A stretch of DNA of 31,241 bases. Origin: an uncultured Lachnospiraceae bacterium. Its GTDB lineage: Bacteria > Bacillota > Clostridia > Lachnospirales > Lachnospiraceae. The stretch spans positions 1 to 31,241 of the forward strand of contig UQVK01000036.1 in assembly GCA_900544445.1 (NCBI GenBank), read 5' to 3'. A model generated the notes under the pieces. That model was not told the DNA's origin. It saw nothing but the letters and a program-made list of their open reading frames with translations, and made no database searches. Numbering within the stretch: the first letter of the stretch is position 1; the number at the start of each line of letters is the position of its first letter. A program made the translations under genes and the position numbers. Below, piece by piece: positions 23,832 to 31,241 of this stretch.

Positions 23832-25775
23832 ATGATAGAAAAAATGGAATTTTTAAGTATCATCGGTCCCAAGGACCAGCTTGACCGGGTTACGGAAAAG
23901 TACCTTGGGAAATACGAGATACAGCTGGAAAATACGGTGGGAGAGCTGAAGAATCTGAAAAATATCGTACCCAACTCAGAGAGCAATCCCTACCGGGAAT
24001 GGATTGGAAAGGCGCAGGAAGCTGCGACAATCGTAACAGGACCGTCCAGGGGAACCGGGCAGGCGGAAAAGAAGCAGACCGGCTCCGGAATGTCTCCACA
24101 GGAAGCGGTGGAGATCATTCAGAGAGCGGACAGGCTCATGGAAGAGAGCCGGCAGCAGAAAACGAAGCTGGAAACAGAGCTGAAAAAGAAGCAGAGCCTT
24201 CTGGAAGCGGTCCGCCCTTACCTGGAGCTGCACTTTGAGCTTTCCAGAATCCTTCATTTTAAATATGTAAGATTCCGCTTTGGCAGACTGCCTGTCAGCT
24301 ACTATCAGAGACTGAAGGATTATCTGCAGGAGGATGACTGCACTATTTTTGAAAAATGCAGGGTGGATGAGTCCTATGTGTGGGGAATTTACTTCGTTCC
24401 TGCTTCTGAAGCGAAGAAAGCGGATGCAATTTACGCTTCCATGCATTTTGAGCGGATTTTCATTGAAGACGCCTACCAGGGTACGGTAGACGAAGCCTGT
24501 CAGACACTGGAAAAGGAAATAGAGACTCTTGCGCAGGAGGAAAAGTCGCTGGATGAGAGACTGGCGAATGCGCTGAGGGAAAACGGAGCAGAGATTCTGG
24601 AAGCGAAAGAAGTGATTGAAATCCAGTCCTCCCGTTTTGATATCCGTAAGCTGGCGGCCTTTACCCGGTCGAAGAATGAAACCTTTTTCATTCTCTGCGG
24701 GTGGATGGCGAAGAAGGATGCTGGAAAGCTGGCGAAAGAGCTGGAAGCGGATCCGGAGCTGTTTGTAACGCTGGAGAAAAATCCGGACAGAAGGGTTTCC
24801 GTTCCTCCCACCAAGCTGAAAAATCCGGCGATCATCCGGCCTTTTGAGATGTTTGTCCGCATGTATGGACTGCCGAACTACAATGAATTTGATCCCACGC
24901 TTTTCGTCGCGATCACCTACTCCATCATTTTCGGGGCCATGTTTGGTGATGCGGGACAGGGGCTGTGTCTGCTGGCAGGCGGCTTTTTGCTGTATCATTT
25001 TAAGAAAGCGAATCTGGCGGCAATCATCGCCTGCTGCGGATTCTTTTCCACCATATTCGGATTTCTCTACGGAAGCGTGTTCGGCTTTGAAGATGTGATT
25101 CCGGCCCTGTGGCTGCGGCCTTCTGAGGCCATGACGAATCTGCCCTTCATCGGTAGGCTGAACACGGTATTCGTGGTGACCATTGCCATCGGCATGGGAC
25201 TGATCCTTCTGACCATGGTCTTTTCCATCATCAACGCCTGCAAGGCGAAGGAATACGGAAAAGCCCTGTTTGATACGAACGGCGCGGCAGGTCTGGTATT
25301 CTACGGAGCCGTTGTGCTGGTGGTGGTCCTGTTCATGACGGGAAATCACCTTCCCGCCGCAATCGCGCTGGTGGTCCTGTTTGTACTGCCGCTTCTGGTC
25401 ATTGCCTGCAAGGAGCCGCTGACGCAGCTTCTGGAGAAAAAGAAGGCGCATCTGGAGGAAGGCCCGGTCATGTTTGTGGTACAGGCGTTCTTTGAACTGT
25501 TTGAGGTCTGCCTGAGCTACTTTTCCAACACCCTCTCCTTTGTCCGTATCGGCGCATTTGCGGTGAGCCACGCAGCCATGATGCAGGTGGTTCTGATGCT
25601 GGCAGGAGCGGAAAACGGCGGCACGGGAAACCTGGTGGTGATCGTGCTCGGCAATATCATCGTCTGCGGCATGGAGGGACTGGTGGTCGGCATCCAGGTG
25701 CTCCGTCTGCAGTATTACGAATTCTTCAGCCGCTTCTACAAGGGAGACGGAAGAGAATTCAAGCCTTATGCGTAA
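23832..25775 (+). CDS. ntpI: V-type ATPase subunit I (membrane stator, a-subunit)
   Basis: A 647-aa stator subunit. I chose ATG 23832 (MIEKMEFLSIIGPKDQLDRV), with AGGTAGGG about 6 nt upstream; the longer frame would start inside the repeat element. The N-terminal half (about 1-345) is cytoplasmic with coiled coils. From FVAITYSIIFGAMFGDAGQG onward it is membrane-bound, with about seven or eight helices. NTLSFVRIGAFAVSHAAMM near 566-584 carries Arg572, the conserved arginine facing the rotor glutamate during ion transfer. It forms the ion half-channels with subunit K, the next gene. Confidence 0.93.
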   Translation: MIEKMEFLSIIGPKDQLDRVTEKYLGKYEIQLENTVGELKNLKNIVPNSESNPYREWIGKAQEAATIVTGPSRGTGQAEKKQTGSGMSPQEAVEIIQRADRLMEESRQQKTKLETELKKKQSLLEAVRPYLELHFELSRILHFKYVRFRFGRLPVSYYQRLKDYLQEDDCTIFEKCRVDESYVWGIYFVPASEAKKADAIYASMHFERIFIEDAYQGTVDEACQTLEKEIETLAQEEKSLDERLANALRENGAEILEAKEVIEIQSSRFDIRKLAAFTRSKNETFFILCGWMAKKDAGKLAKELEADPELFVTLEKNPDRRVSVPPTKLKNPAIIRPFEMFVRMYGLPNYNEFDPTLFVAITYSIIFGAMFGDAGQGLCLLAGGFLLYHFKKANLAAIIACCGFFSTIFGFLYGSVFGFEDVIPALWLRPSEAMTNLPFIGRLNTVFVVTIAIGMGLILLTMVFSIINACKAKEYGKALFDTNGAAGLVFYGAVVLVVVLFMTGNHLPAAIALVVLFVLPLLVIACKEPLTQLLEKKKAHLEEGPVMFVVQAFFELFEVCLSYFSNTLSFVRIGAFAVSHAAMMQVVLMLAGAENGGTGNLVVIVLGNIIVCGMEGLVVGIQVLRLQYYEFFSRFYKGDGREFKPYA

Positions 25776-25820
25776 CTACAATAGAAAAAAATATGGTTTC
25801 TATCAAAGGAGGAAAAAGAA

Positions 25821-26252
25821 ATGAAAGTATTATTATTCGCAGCACTGATCGCATGTATCGTGGTTCCCTTCCGCGTATTCTGCAAGGGAGAGCAGACAAA
25901 GAGCAGATATAAGAAGACGCTTGCCTTAAACGGCGCGATGTTCTTCGGTCTGATGCTGGCAACGGGCGTGATGATGTTCGGTGGAAGCGCATCCGCAGCA
26001 GAAACCGCAGAGACGGCTGCCGCTGCAGCAGGCGGTCTTTCCACCGGCCTTGGTTACCTGGCAGCCGGCCTTTCCATCGGCCTCTCCTGTGTGGGCGGCG
26101 GTATCGCCGTTGCCAGCGCGGCCAGCGCGGCTCTCGGCGCCATCAGTGAAGATTCCTCCATCCTCGGTAAGTCCCTCATCTTTGTGGGTCTGGCCGAAGG
26201 TGTCTGCCTGTACGGTCTGATCATCGCCTTCATGATCCTGGGTCAGCTGTAA
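25821..26252 (+). CDS. ntpK: V-type ATPase subunit K (proteolipid rotor ring)
   Basis: A 143-aa membrane proteolipid forming the rotor ring. AAAGGAGG lies 8 nt before the ATG. Two hydrophobic stretches near 2-18 and 37-56 precede the c-type hairpin: helix about 74-106 (YLAAGLSIGLSCVGGGIAVA) and helix about 117-142 with the ion-binding Glu126 (FVGLAEGVCLYGLIIAFMIL). The segment 37-60, ending in SASAAET, resembles a cleavable signal peptide, and similar N-terminal extensions occur in clostridial homologues. Gly follows Glu126, and no Gln is seen in the hairpin's first helix, so the usual sodium ligand set is not obvious. Confidence 0.92.
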   Translation: MKVLLFAALIACIVVPFRVFCKGEQTKSRYKKTLALNGAMFFGLMLATGVMMFGGSASAAETAETAAAAAGGLSTGLGYLAAGLSIGLSCVGGGIAVASAASAALGAISEDSSILGKSLIFVGLAEGVCLYGLIIAFMILGQL

Positions 26253-26560
26253 TGAAGATGTATCTGATCAGCGACAACATTGATACCTTTACCGGCATGC
26301 GTCTTGCCGGTATTGAAGGCGCGGTGGTCCATGAGAGACAGGAGCTGAAGGCAGAAATCGACAAGGTGCTTGCCGATCAGGAAATCGGCGTCCTGCTTCT
26401 GACGGAAAAATTCGGAAAGGAATTTCCGGACATCATCAACCGTATCAAGTTGGAGCGCAGGCTTCCCCTGATTGTGGAGATCCCGGACAGACACGGCACG
26501 GGCCGCGCCCCGGATTTCATCACATCCTATGTGAACGAAGCAATCGGTATTAAGCTTTAA
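26252..26560 (+). CDS. ntpG: V-type ATPase subunit F (central rotor)
   Basis: A 102-aa rotor subunit that binds subunit D within the A3B3 head. The start overlaps the preceding stop as TAATG, so translation is coupled; no separate ribosome site is needed. The family pattern is seen in YLISDNIDTFTGMRLAGIEG, IGVLLLTEKF and PLIVEIPDRHG. The small Rossmann-like fold and the length are typical. MYLISDN two codons later is an alternative start. It is called NtpG in the Enterococcus naming and AhaF in the archaeal one. Confidence 0.9.
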   Translation: MKMYLISDNIDTFTGMRLAGIEGAVVHERQELKAEIDKVLADQEIGVLLLTEKFGKEFPDIINRIKLERRLPLIVEIPDRHGTGRAPDFITSYVNEAIGIKL

Positions 26561-26574
26561 AATGGAGGTCATGT

Positions 26575-27147
26575 ATGACGACAGAAGAAAAGTTGAAGCA
26601 TTTTATGGATGTGACGACGCAGAAGGTGAACGAGGAAAACGCGGAAGCGCTGGAAGAATATGAAAATGGCCTGAATAAGGTCTTTGAAGATTATAAGGAA
26701 AACGCCACCCGCAGGGCGGAACTTTCTTTGAAGCTGAAGGAAGAGAGCCTGATAAAAAAGAAAAATGCGGAGGTCGCCAGAAGGCAGATGGAGATCCGTG
26801 AGGAGACGGGCCGCCTGCAGAAGGAACTGACCGAGAAAATTTTCGCCGAAGTGAAGGGAAAGCTGGAGCGCTACATGGGAACCGGGGATTATGAAAGATA
26901 CCTGATCGCCCAGGTGCGCGCGGCAAAGGATTTCGCCGGAGACGATGAAATCCTGATTTACATCGATCCTGCGGACATTGATAAGAAAAATTCCATTGCA
27001 GCGGCGGCCAACACCACGGTCATGGTGAGCAAGTACGGCTTTGGCGGCGGCATCCGCGCCGTCATCAAATCCCGCGGCATCCTGATCGACCAGTCCTTTG
27101 AAACCAAGGTAAAAGAAGCGGCAGAAGGCTTCGTATTTCATTTATAA
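26575..27147 (+). CDS. ntpE: V-type ATPase subunit E (peripheral stalk)
   Basis: A 190-aa stalk subunit. GGAGG lies about 6 nt before ATG 26575. Residues 1 to about 105 are a long charged helix able to form a coiled coil with the G/H-like subunit (EEYENGLNKVFEDYKENATR, KEESLIKKKNAEVARRQMEI). The C-terminal domain that binds the head contains IYIDPADIDKK and YGFGGGIRAVIKSRGILIDQ followed by SFETKV, which matches the family. It is cytoplasmic. Spacing to the next gene is 21 bp. Confidence 0.92.
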   Translation: MTTEEKLKHFMDVTTQKVNEENAEALEEYENGLNKVFEDYKENATRRAELSLKLKEESLIKKKNAEVARRQMEIREETGRLQKELTEKIFAEVKGKLERYMGTGDYERYLIAQVRAAKDFAGDDEILIYIDPADIDKKNSIAAAANTTVMVSKYGFGGGIRAVIKSRGILIDQSFETKVKEAAEGFVFHL

Positions 27148-27168
27148 GAGAAAGGAGGAAATCTTCCA

Positions 27169-28935
27169 ATGGAAAGAACAGCCAGAATTTACGGCATTAA
27201 CGGACCGCTGGTCACCATTCAGGGCGAGACGGATCTGAAGATGGGCGAAATGGTTTACGTGGGAGAAGAGAAGCTGGTGGGCGAAGTGATCCGCTTAAAC
27301 AGTGAAATGGCCACGATCCAGGTTTTTGAAGAGACCTCCGGCCTGAAGCCCGGCGAAACCATTTACCCTACGGGAGCGACCCTTTCGGTAACCTTGGCTC
27401 CCGGCATCATCACAAATATTTTTGACGGCATCGAGCGCCCCCTGGCGCAGATCGCGGAAAAATCCGGGGCCTACATCGACCGCGGTTTTTCCATGGACTC
27501 CCTGGATATGGAGAAAAAGTGGGAGACAAAGCTCTGCGTGAAGCCGGGAGAGCAGGTATACGGCGGAACCATCATCGCCGAGGTGCAGGAGACCGCGGCC
27601 ATCGTGCATAAGGTCATGGTGCCTCCCGGCATCTCCGGAACCGTGGAAACGGTGGTTCCCGACGGCAGCTATACCATCGGAGAAACGCTGGTGACGGTAT
27701 TCCAGCCCGATGAAACGGTTGCCTCTCTGTCCATGATCCAGAAGTGGCCCATCCGTGTGCCCCGTCCGGTGATGAAGCGTTTTCCTGCTTCCCGGCCGCT
27801 GGTGACGGGACAGCGTATCCTGGATACCCTGTTCCCCATCGCCAAGGGAGGCACGGCTGCCATTCCCGGCGGATTCGGAACGGGAAAGACCATGACCCAG
27901 CATTCCATCGCCAAGTGGTCGGATGCTGATATTATCGTATACATCGGCTGCGGTGAGCGCGGCAACGAGATGACGGAGGTGCTGGAGGATTTCTCCAAAC
28001 TGATCGACCCCAAGTCAGGCAATCCCCTGATGGACAGAACCGTGCTGATCGCAAACACCTCCAACATGCCCGTGGCAGCCCGTGAGGCCAGCATTTACAC
28101 CGGCCTGACCCTCGCGGAGTATTACCGCGACATGGGCTACCATGTAGCCATCATGGCGGACTCCACCTCCCGCTGGGCGGAGGCGCTTCGTGAGCTTTCC
28201 GGACGACTGGAGGAAATGCCTGCAGAGGAAGGCTTCCCGGCTTACCTGGCCAGCCGTCTGTCCGGTTTCTATGAGAGAGCCGGTATGGTGAAGACCCTGA
28301 ACGGAAATGAAGGAAGCGTTACCATCATTGGGGCCGTTTCCCCGCAGGGCGGCGACTTCTCCGAGCCCGTTACCCAGAACACCAAGCGTTTCGTCCGCTG
28401 CTTCTGGGGACTGGACAAGAACCTGGCCTATTCCAGACACTTCCCGGCCATCAACTGGCTTTCCAGCTACAGCGAGTATCTGCCCGATCTGGCAAGCTGG
28501 TACGCGGACAACGTGGGTCCGGATTTCATCGACGACAGAAACCAGCTGGTTGCCATTCTGAACCAGGAGAGCAGCCTGATGGAGATCGTGAAGCTGATCG
28601 GAAACGACGTCCTTCCGGACGACCAGAAGCTGACGCTGGAAATCGCCAGAGTCATCCGCCTGGGCTTCCTTCAGCAGAACGCCTTCCATCCTCAGGACAC
28701 CTGCGTGCCGCTGGAAAAGCAGAAGAAGATGATGGACACCATCCTGTATCTGTATGCCAAAGCCAAGGCCCTGGTATCCATGGGCATGCCCATGTCCGTC
28801 CTCAAGGAGGACAAGATCTTTGATAAGGTCATTTCCATCAAATACGATGTGGAGAATGACCGTCTGGATAAGTTTGACGACTACAAGGCTGCGATTGATA
28901 AGTTCTACGACGATGTGATTGCGCGTAACGCATAA
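27169..28935 (+). CDS. ntpA: V-type ATPase catalytic subunit A
   Basis: The 588-aa catalytic subunit. AAAGGAGG precedes the ATG. A beta-barrel domain (about 1-70) is followed by the non-homologous insert typical of A subunits (about 115-190). The ATP-binding core then has the P-loop GGFGTGKT (234-241), GCGERGNEMTEVLEDF, and SRWAEALRELSGRLEEMPAE with its conserved Glu and Arg, plus PAINWLSSYSEY. The C-terminal helical domain ends in KFYDDVIARNA. All catalytic residues are present. The next gene, subunit B, is normally close behind; here 131 bp with a strongly folded element intervene. Confidence 0.96.
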   Translation: MERTARIYGINGPLVTIQGETDLKMGEMVYVGEEKLVGEVIRLNSEMATIQVFEETSGLKPGETIYPTGATLSVTLAPGIITNIFDGIERPLAQIAEKSGAYIDRGFSMDSLDMEKKWETKLCVKPGEQVYGGTIIAEVQETAAIVHKVMVPPGISGTVETVVPDGSYTIGETLVTVFQPDETVASLSMIQKWPIRVPRPVMKRFPASRPLVTGQRILDTLFPIAKGGTAAIPGGFGTGKTMTQHSIAKWSDADIIVYIGCGERGNEMTEVLEDFSKLIDPKSGNPLMDRTVLIANTSNMPVAAREASIYTGLTLAEYYRDMGYHVAIMADSTSRWAEALRELSGRLEEMPAEEGFPAYLASRLSGFYERAGMVKTLNGNEGSVTIIGAVSPQGGDFSEPVTQNTKRFVRCFWGLDKNLAYSRHFPAINWLSSYSEYLPDLASWYADNVGPDFIDDRNQLVAILNQESSLMEIVKLIGNDVLPDDQKLTLEIARVIRLGFLQQNAFHPQDTCVPLEKQKKMMDTILYLYAKAKALVSMGMPMSVLKEDKIFDKVISIKYDVENDRLDKFDDYKAAIDKFYDDVIARNA

Positions 28936-28936
28936 T

Positions 28937-29040
28937 ATGACGAAAAGCAGTTCTAAGCCGGCAGAGGACGCCGGCCAAGAACTGCTATGGGCTGTAAACA
29001 GCCCCTTTCGTCATGAAGAATGGCCTTGCGGCCATTCTTC
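28937..29040 (+). repeat. Multi-stem palindromic element between ATPase A and B genes
   Basis: An outer stem ATGACGAAA (28937-28945) with TTTCGTCAT (29006-29014) encloses two inner stems. The first is AGCAGTTCT with AGAACTGCT (28946-28954, 28978-28986), topped by GCCGGC with GCCGGC (28957-28962, 28970-28975). The second is GGGCTG-TAAA-CAGCCC (28989-29004). Directly after follows GAAGAATGGCC-TTGC-GGCCATTCTTC (29015-29040). All stems are perfect, giving a three-way-junction-like fold plus a hairpin. The RNA fold is deduced by pairing only. The element shares GAAGAATG and CTTTCGTCAT modules with the repeat at 23704-23820. It has no T-run, so the operon probably reads through. Confidence 0.85.
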
Positions 29041-29066
29041 CGCATGGATTAAGATTGGAGGAAGTA

Positions 29067-30461
29067 ATGGCAATAGAATATTTGGGCCTGCAGTCGGTGA
29101 ACGGTCCCTTCGTCGTGCTGGAGGGCGTCAAGGGCGCGGCCTATGATGAAATCGTGGAAATCGTTGCGGACGGCAAGGACAGAAGACTTGGCCGTATCGT
29201 GGAAATCAATGAGGACAAGGCGGTGGTACAGGTCTTTGAATCCACCGAGAACCTGTCCCTGAAAAACACCCATACCAGACTGACCGGAAAGCCCATGGAA
29301 ATCGGCCTGACCGGGGACCTGCTGGGTAGAACCTTCAACGGCATCGGCGAGCCCATCGACAACCTGGGCGAAGTGGTGGCGGAAAAGTATGCGGACGTCA
29401 ACGGAAAGCCCTTAAATCCCGTGACCCGGGAATATCCCAGAAACTACATCCGCACCGGCATTTCGGCCATTGACGGCCTGACCACCCTGATCCGCGGCCA
29501 GAAGCTGCCGATTTTTTCCGGAAACGGACTTCCCCATGACCAGCTGGCGGCACAGATCGTGCGTCAGGCTTCTCTGGGAGAGGATTCCGACGAGGAGTTC
29601 GCCATCGTGTTCGCCGCCATGGGCGTGAAATACGACGTGGCGGAATACTTCCGCTCCACCTTTGCGGAAAGCGGCGTTCTGGACCATGTGGTGATGTTTC
29701 TGAACATGGCAAACGATCCGGTGGTGGAACGTCTGATCACGCCGAAGGTGGCGCTGACCGTGGCAGAATACCTGGCATTCGAGAAGCAGATGCACATTCT
29801 GGTCATCCTGACGGATATGACTTCCTTTGCTGAGGCCATGCGTGAGGTATCCTCCAGTAAGGGTGAAATTCCTTCCAGAAAGGGCTATCCCGGCTATCTG
29901 TATTCGGAGCTCGCCACCATTTATGAGCGTGCGGGCATCGTGGAAGGAATCAACGGCTCTGTGACCCAGATCCCGATTCTGACCATGCCCAATGATGATA
30001 TCACACACCCGATTCCCGATCTGACCGGATACATCACGGAAGGACAGATCGTTCTGGACCGTGATCTGCACGGACAGTCGGTTTATCCGCCCATCAGTGT
30101 GCTGCCCAGCCTGTCCCGTCTGATGAAGGACGGCATCGGCGAAGGCTATACCAGAGCGGATCACCAGTCCGTGGCGAACCAGCTCTTTTCTTCCTATGCG
30201 AAGGTGGGAGACGCAAGGGCTCTTGCCAGCGTTATCGGTGAGGATGAGCTTTCCGATCTGGACAAGCAGTATCTGAAGTTCGGCCGTATGTTTGAAAAGC
30301 ATTTCGTGGGACAGGGCCAGGAGGAGAACCGTACTATCATCCAGACCCTCGACATCGGCTGGAGCCTTCTTAGGATGCTTCCCAGAGAGGAACTGGACCG
30401 TATCGACACGAAGATTCTGGACGAATACTACGACGCCGGAGAAGCGATGCAGGAGGATTAA
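29067..30461 (+). CDS. ntpB: V-type ATPase regulatory subunit B
   Basis: The 464-aa non-catalytic subunit of the A3B3 head. I chose ATG 29067 ([20 protein letters not shown]) for the GGAGG 7 nt upstream; the longer in-frame start at 29013 lies inside the preceding hairpin element. Where A has a P-loop, B has [18 protein letters not shown], as usual. Further family motifs are [24 protein letters not shown]-like [20 protein letters not shown], and [20 protein letters not shown]. The C-terminus ends in [12 protein letters not shown]. The length is normal and no broken motif is seen. Confidence 0.95.
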   Translation: MAIEYLGLQSVNGPFVVLEGVKGAAYDEIVEIVADGKDRRLGRIVEINEDKAVVQVFESTENLSLKNTHTRLTGKPMEIGLTGDLLGRTFNGIGEPIDNLGEVVAEKYADVNGKPLNPVTREYPRNYIRTGISAIDGLTTLIRGQKLPIFSGNGLPHDQLAAQIVRQASLGEDSDEEFAIVFAAMGVKYDVAEYFRSTFAESGVLDHVVMFLNMANDPVVERLITPKVALTVAEYLAFEKQMHILVILTDMTSFAEAMREVSSSKGEIPSRKGYPGYLYSELATIYERAGIVEGINGSVTQIPILTMPNDDITHPIPDLTGYITEGQIVLDRDLHGQSVYPPISVLPSLSRLMKDGIGEGYTRADHQSVANQLFSSYAKVGDARALASVIGEDELSDLDKQYLKFGRMFEKHFVGQGQEENRTIIQTLDIGWSLLRMLPREELDRIDTKILDEYYDAGEAMQED

Positions 30462-30503
30462 AGCGGCCTGACCGGACGCTCGTTGAGGAAAGGAATCGTT
30501 ACC

Positions 30504-31127
30504 ATGAATACGAATGCATTTCCTACAAAAGGAAATCTCATGCTCGCCAAGAACTCCCTCGCGCTTGCGAAGCAGGGTTACGAGCTGATGGATAAAAAGC
30601 GTAATATCCTGATCCGGGAGCTGATGAACCTGATTGAGGAAGCGAAAACCATTCAGACCCAGATCGACACCACCTTTACGGAGGCTTATCAGGCTCTGCA
30701 GCAGGCGAATATCGAGGTGGGAATCCACTATGTCCAGCAGATCGCTCAGGCAATCCCGGTGGAAAATGGGGTACGCATCAAAACCAGAAGCATCATGGGA
30801 ACGGAGATCCCGTTGGTGGAGCATGAGGAAGAAAAAAGGGTTCCCTATTACGGATTTTACAATTCCAGCGAGTCGGTGGATGCTGCCCGGGAAGGTTTCC
30901 TGAAGGTGAAGGAGCTGACCCTGAAGCTGTCCATGGTGGAAAACTCCGCCTACCGCCTTGCCATGAATATCCGCAAAACCCAGAAGCGCGCCAACGCACT
31001 GAAGAATATCACCATTCCTTCCTATACCGCGCTGGTGAAGGATATCACCAATGCGCTGGACGAAAAGGACAGGGAAGAGTTCACCCGCCTGAAAGTCGTG
31101 AAGCGGATGGTGGGAGAGAAAAATTAA
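30504..31127 (+). CDS. ntpD: V-type ATPase subunit D (central rotor shaft)
   Basis: A 207-aa coiled-coil rotor shaft that turns inside the head. I chose ATG 30504 (MNTNAFPTKGNLMLAKNSLA), with AGGAAAGGA upstream; a TTG at 30483 would add seven residues. Two long antiparallel helices at about 15-75 and 130-200 (KGNLMLAKNSLALAKQGYEL; TQKRANALKNITIPSYTALV) match the family, with a short beta hairpin between. It is the last gene of the operon, and a strong terminator follows 31 bp later. Genes for NtpH or NtpJ homologues are not present in the window. Confidence 0.93.
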   Translation: MNTNAFPTKGNLMLAKNSLALAKQGYELMDKKRNILIRELMNLIEEAKTIQTQIDTTFTEAYQALQQANIEVGIHYVQQIAQAIPVENGVRIKTRSIMGTEIPLVEHEEEKRVPYYGFYNSSESVDAAREGFLKVKELTLKLSMVENSAYRLAMNIRKTQKRANALKNITIPSYTALVKDITNALDEKDREEFTRLKVVKRMVGEKN

Positions 31128-31158
31128 ATTTGGGAAAAGGAATTTTCCATGTTTTATG

Positions 31159-31190
31159 GAGGGCATGAGATTGACATGCCCTCTTTCTTT
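31159..31190 (+). terminator. Rho-independent terminator of the ATPase operon
   Basis: GAGGGCATG (31159-31167) pairs perfectly with CATGCCCTC (31175-31183) around a 7-nt loop, followed by TTTCTTT. It closes the V-type ATPase transcript. Confidence 0.9.
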
Positions 31191-31241
31191 GTATGACGGG
31201 CATGCCGTCAGTCTGTGGCGAAAGTCCACGAGGGGCGTAGT
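31191..31241 (+). other. Window end with two short consecutive hairpins
   Basis: TGACGG-GCATG-CCGTCA (31194-31210) is followed by GTGG-CGAAAGT-CCAC (31215-31229). The sequence is non-coding as far as visible. Stacked hairpins with a GAAA-like loop could be the start of a structured RNA, for example a group II intron 5' domain, but only 51 bases are available. Confidence 0.25.

Noticed and set aside
29412..31229. A 605-codon open frame on the minus strand opposite ATPase B and D
   Set aside because: The sense strand encodes unmistakable V-type ATPase subunits, and the antisense protein shows no motif. The same applies to 23976-25571 opposite subunit I.

Overview
The window looks like a chromosomal segment of a gut-type Firmicute, most likely a Lachnospiraceae-like Clostridium. 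The pointers are moderate GC, strong Shine-Dalgarno sites (AAGGAGG type), LplB/LplC-type sugar permeases next to intracellular glycosidases, an AAA-ATPase-like/PD-(D/E)XK protein of the kind abundant in that family, and a V/A-type ATPase operon in the clostridial order. This placement is inferred from gene content only.

Region 1 (1-4623) is a glycan-use cluster. It holds the 3' end of an LplB-type permease, a complete LplC-type permease, a cytoplasmic GH29 alpha-L-fucosidase and a GH2 beta-glucuronidase with the glucuronate-reading N-x-K motif, closed by a good terminator at 4670. Region 2 (4712-9437) holds a single ABC exporter, a flavin reductase-like protein, and a LysR regulator divergent from an aldo/keto reductase. 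The reductase has an unusual leader: a promoter, a 16-bp hairpin and a 20-codon TTG-initiated leader ORF that stops 2 nt before its start codon.

Region 3 (9438-17330) mixes intact and decaying genes. A LysR gene has lost its N-terminus exactly where the C-terminal stump of a MerR-like regulator begins on the other strand. An alpha/beta hydrolase with a Cys nucleophile elbow is followed by a 36-codon stump of an aldo/keto reductase and then by a complete one. After an AAA-ATPase-like protein and a LytTR response regulator come a frameshifted GHKL sensor kinase and a YjjG-like HAD phosphatase with an internal deletion. The response regulator has therefore probably lost its partner. A LysR gene closes the region.

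Region 4 (17331-22129) is a heterodimeric ABC exporter whose two genes lie 2 bp apart: the first has a degenerate ATPase site, the second a canonical one. A LysR gene flanks it on each side, each reading on the minus strand. Region 5 (22198-31190) is a complete V/A-type ATPase operon in the order G/H-like stalk, C, I, K, F, E, A, B, D, with a promoter and a terminator. It is interrupted twice by palindromic intergenic elements that share sequence modules: a 31-bp perfect direct repeat with several hairpins between C and I, and a 104-bp three-way-junction-like fold plus hairpin between A and B. These two elements and the aldo/keto reductase leader are the most unusual structures here. I saw no tRNA, rRNA, CRISPR array or transposase gene.
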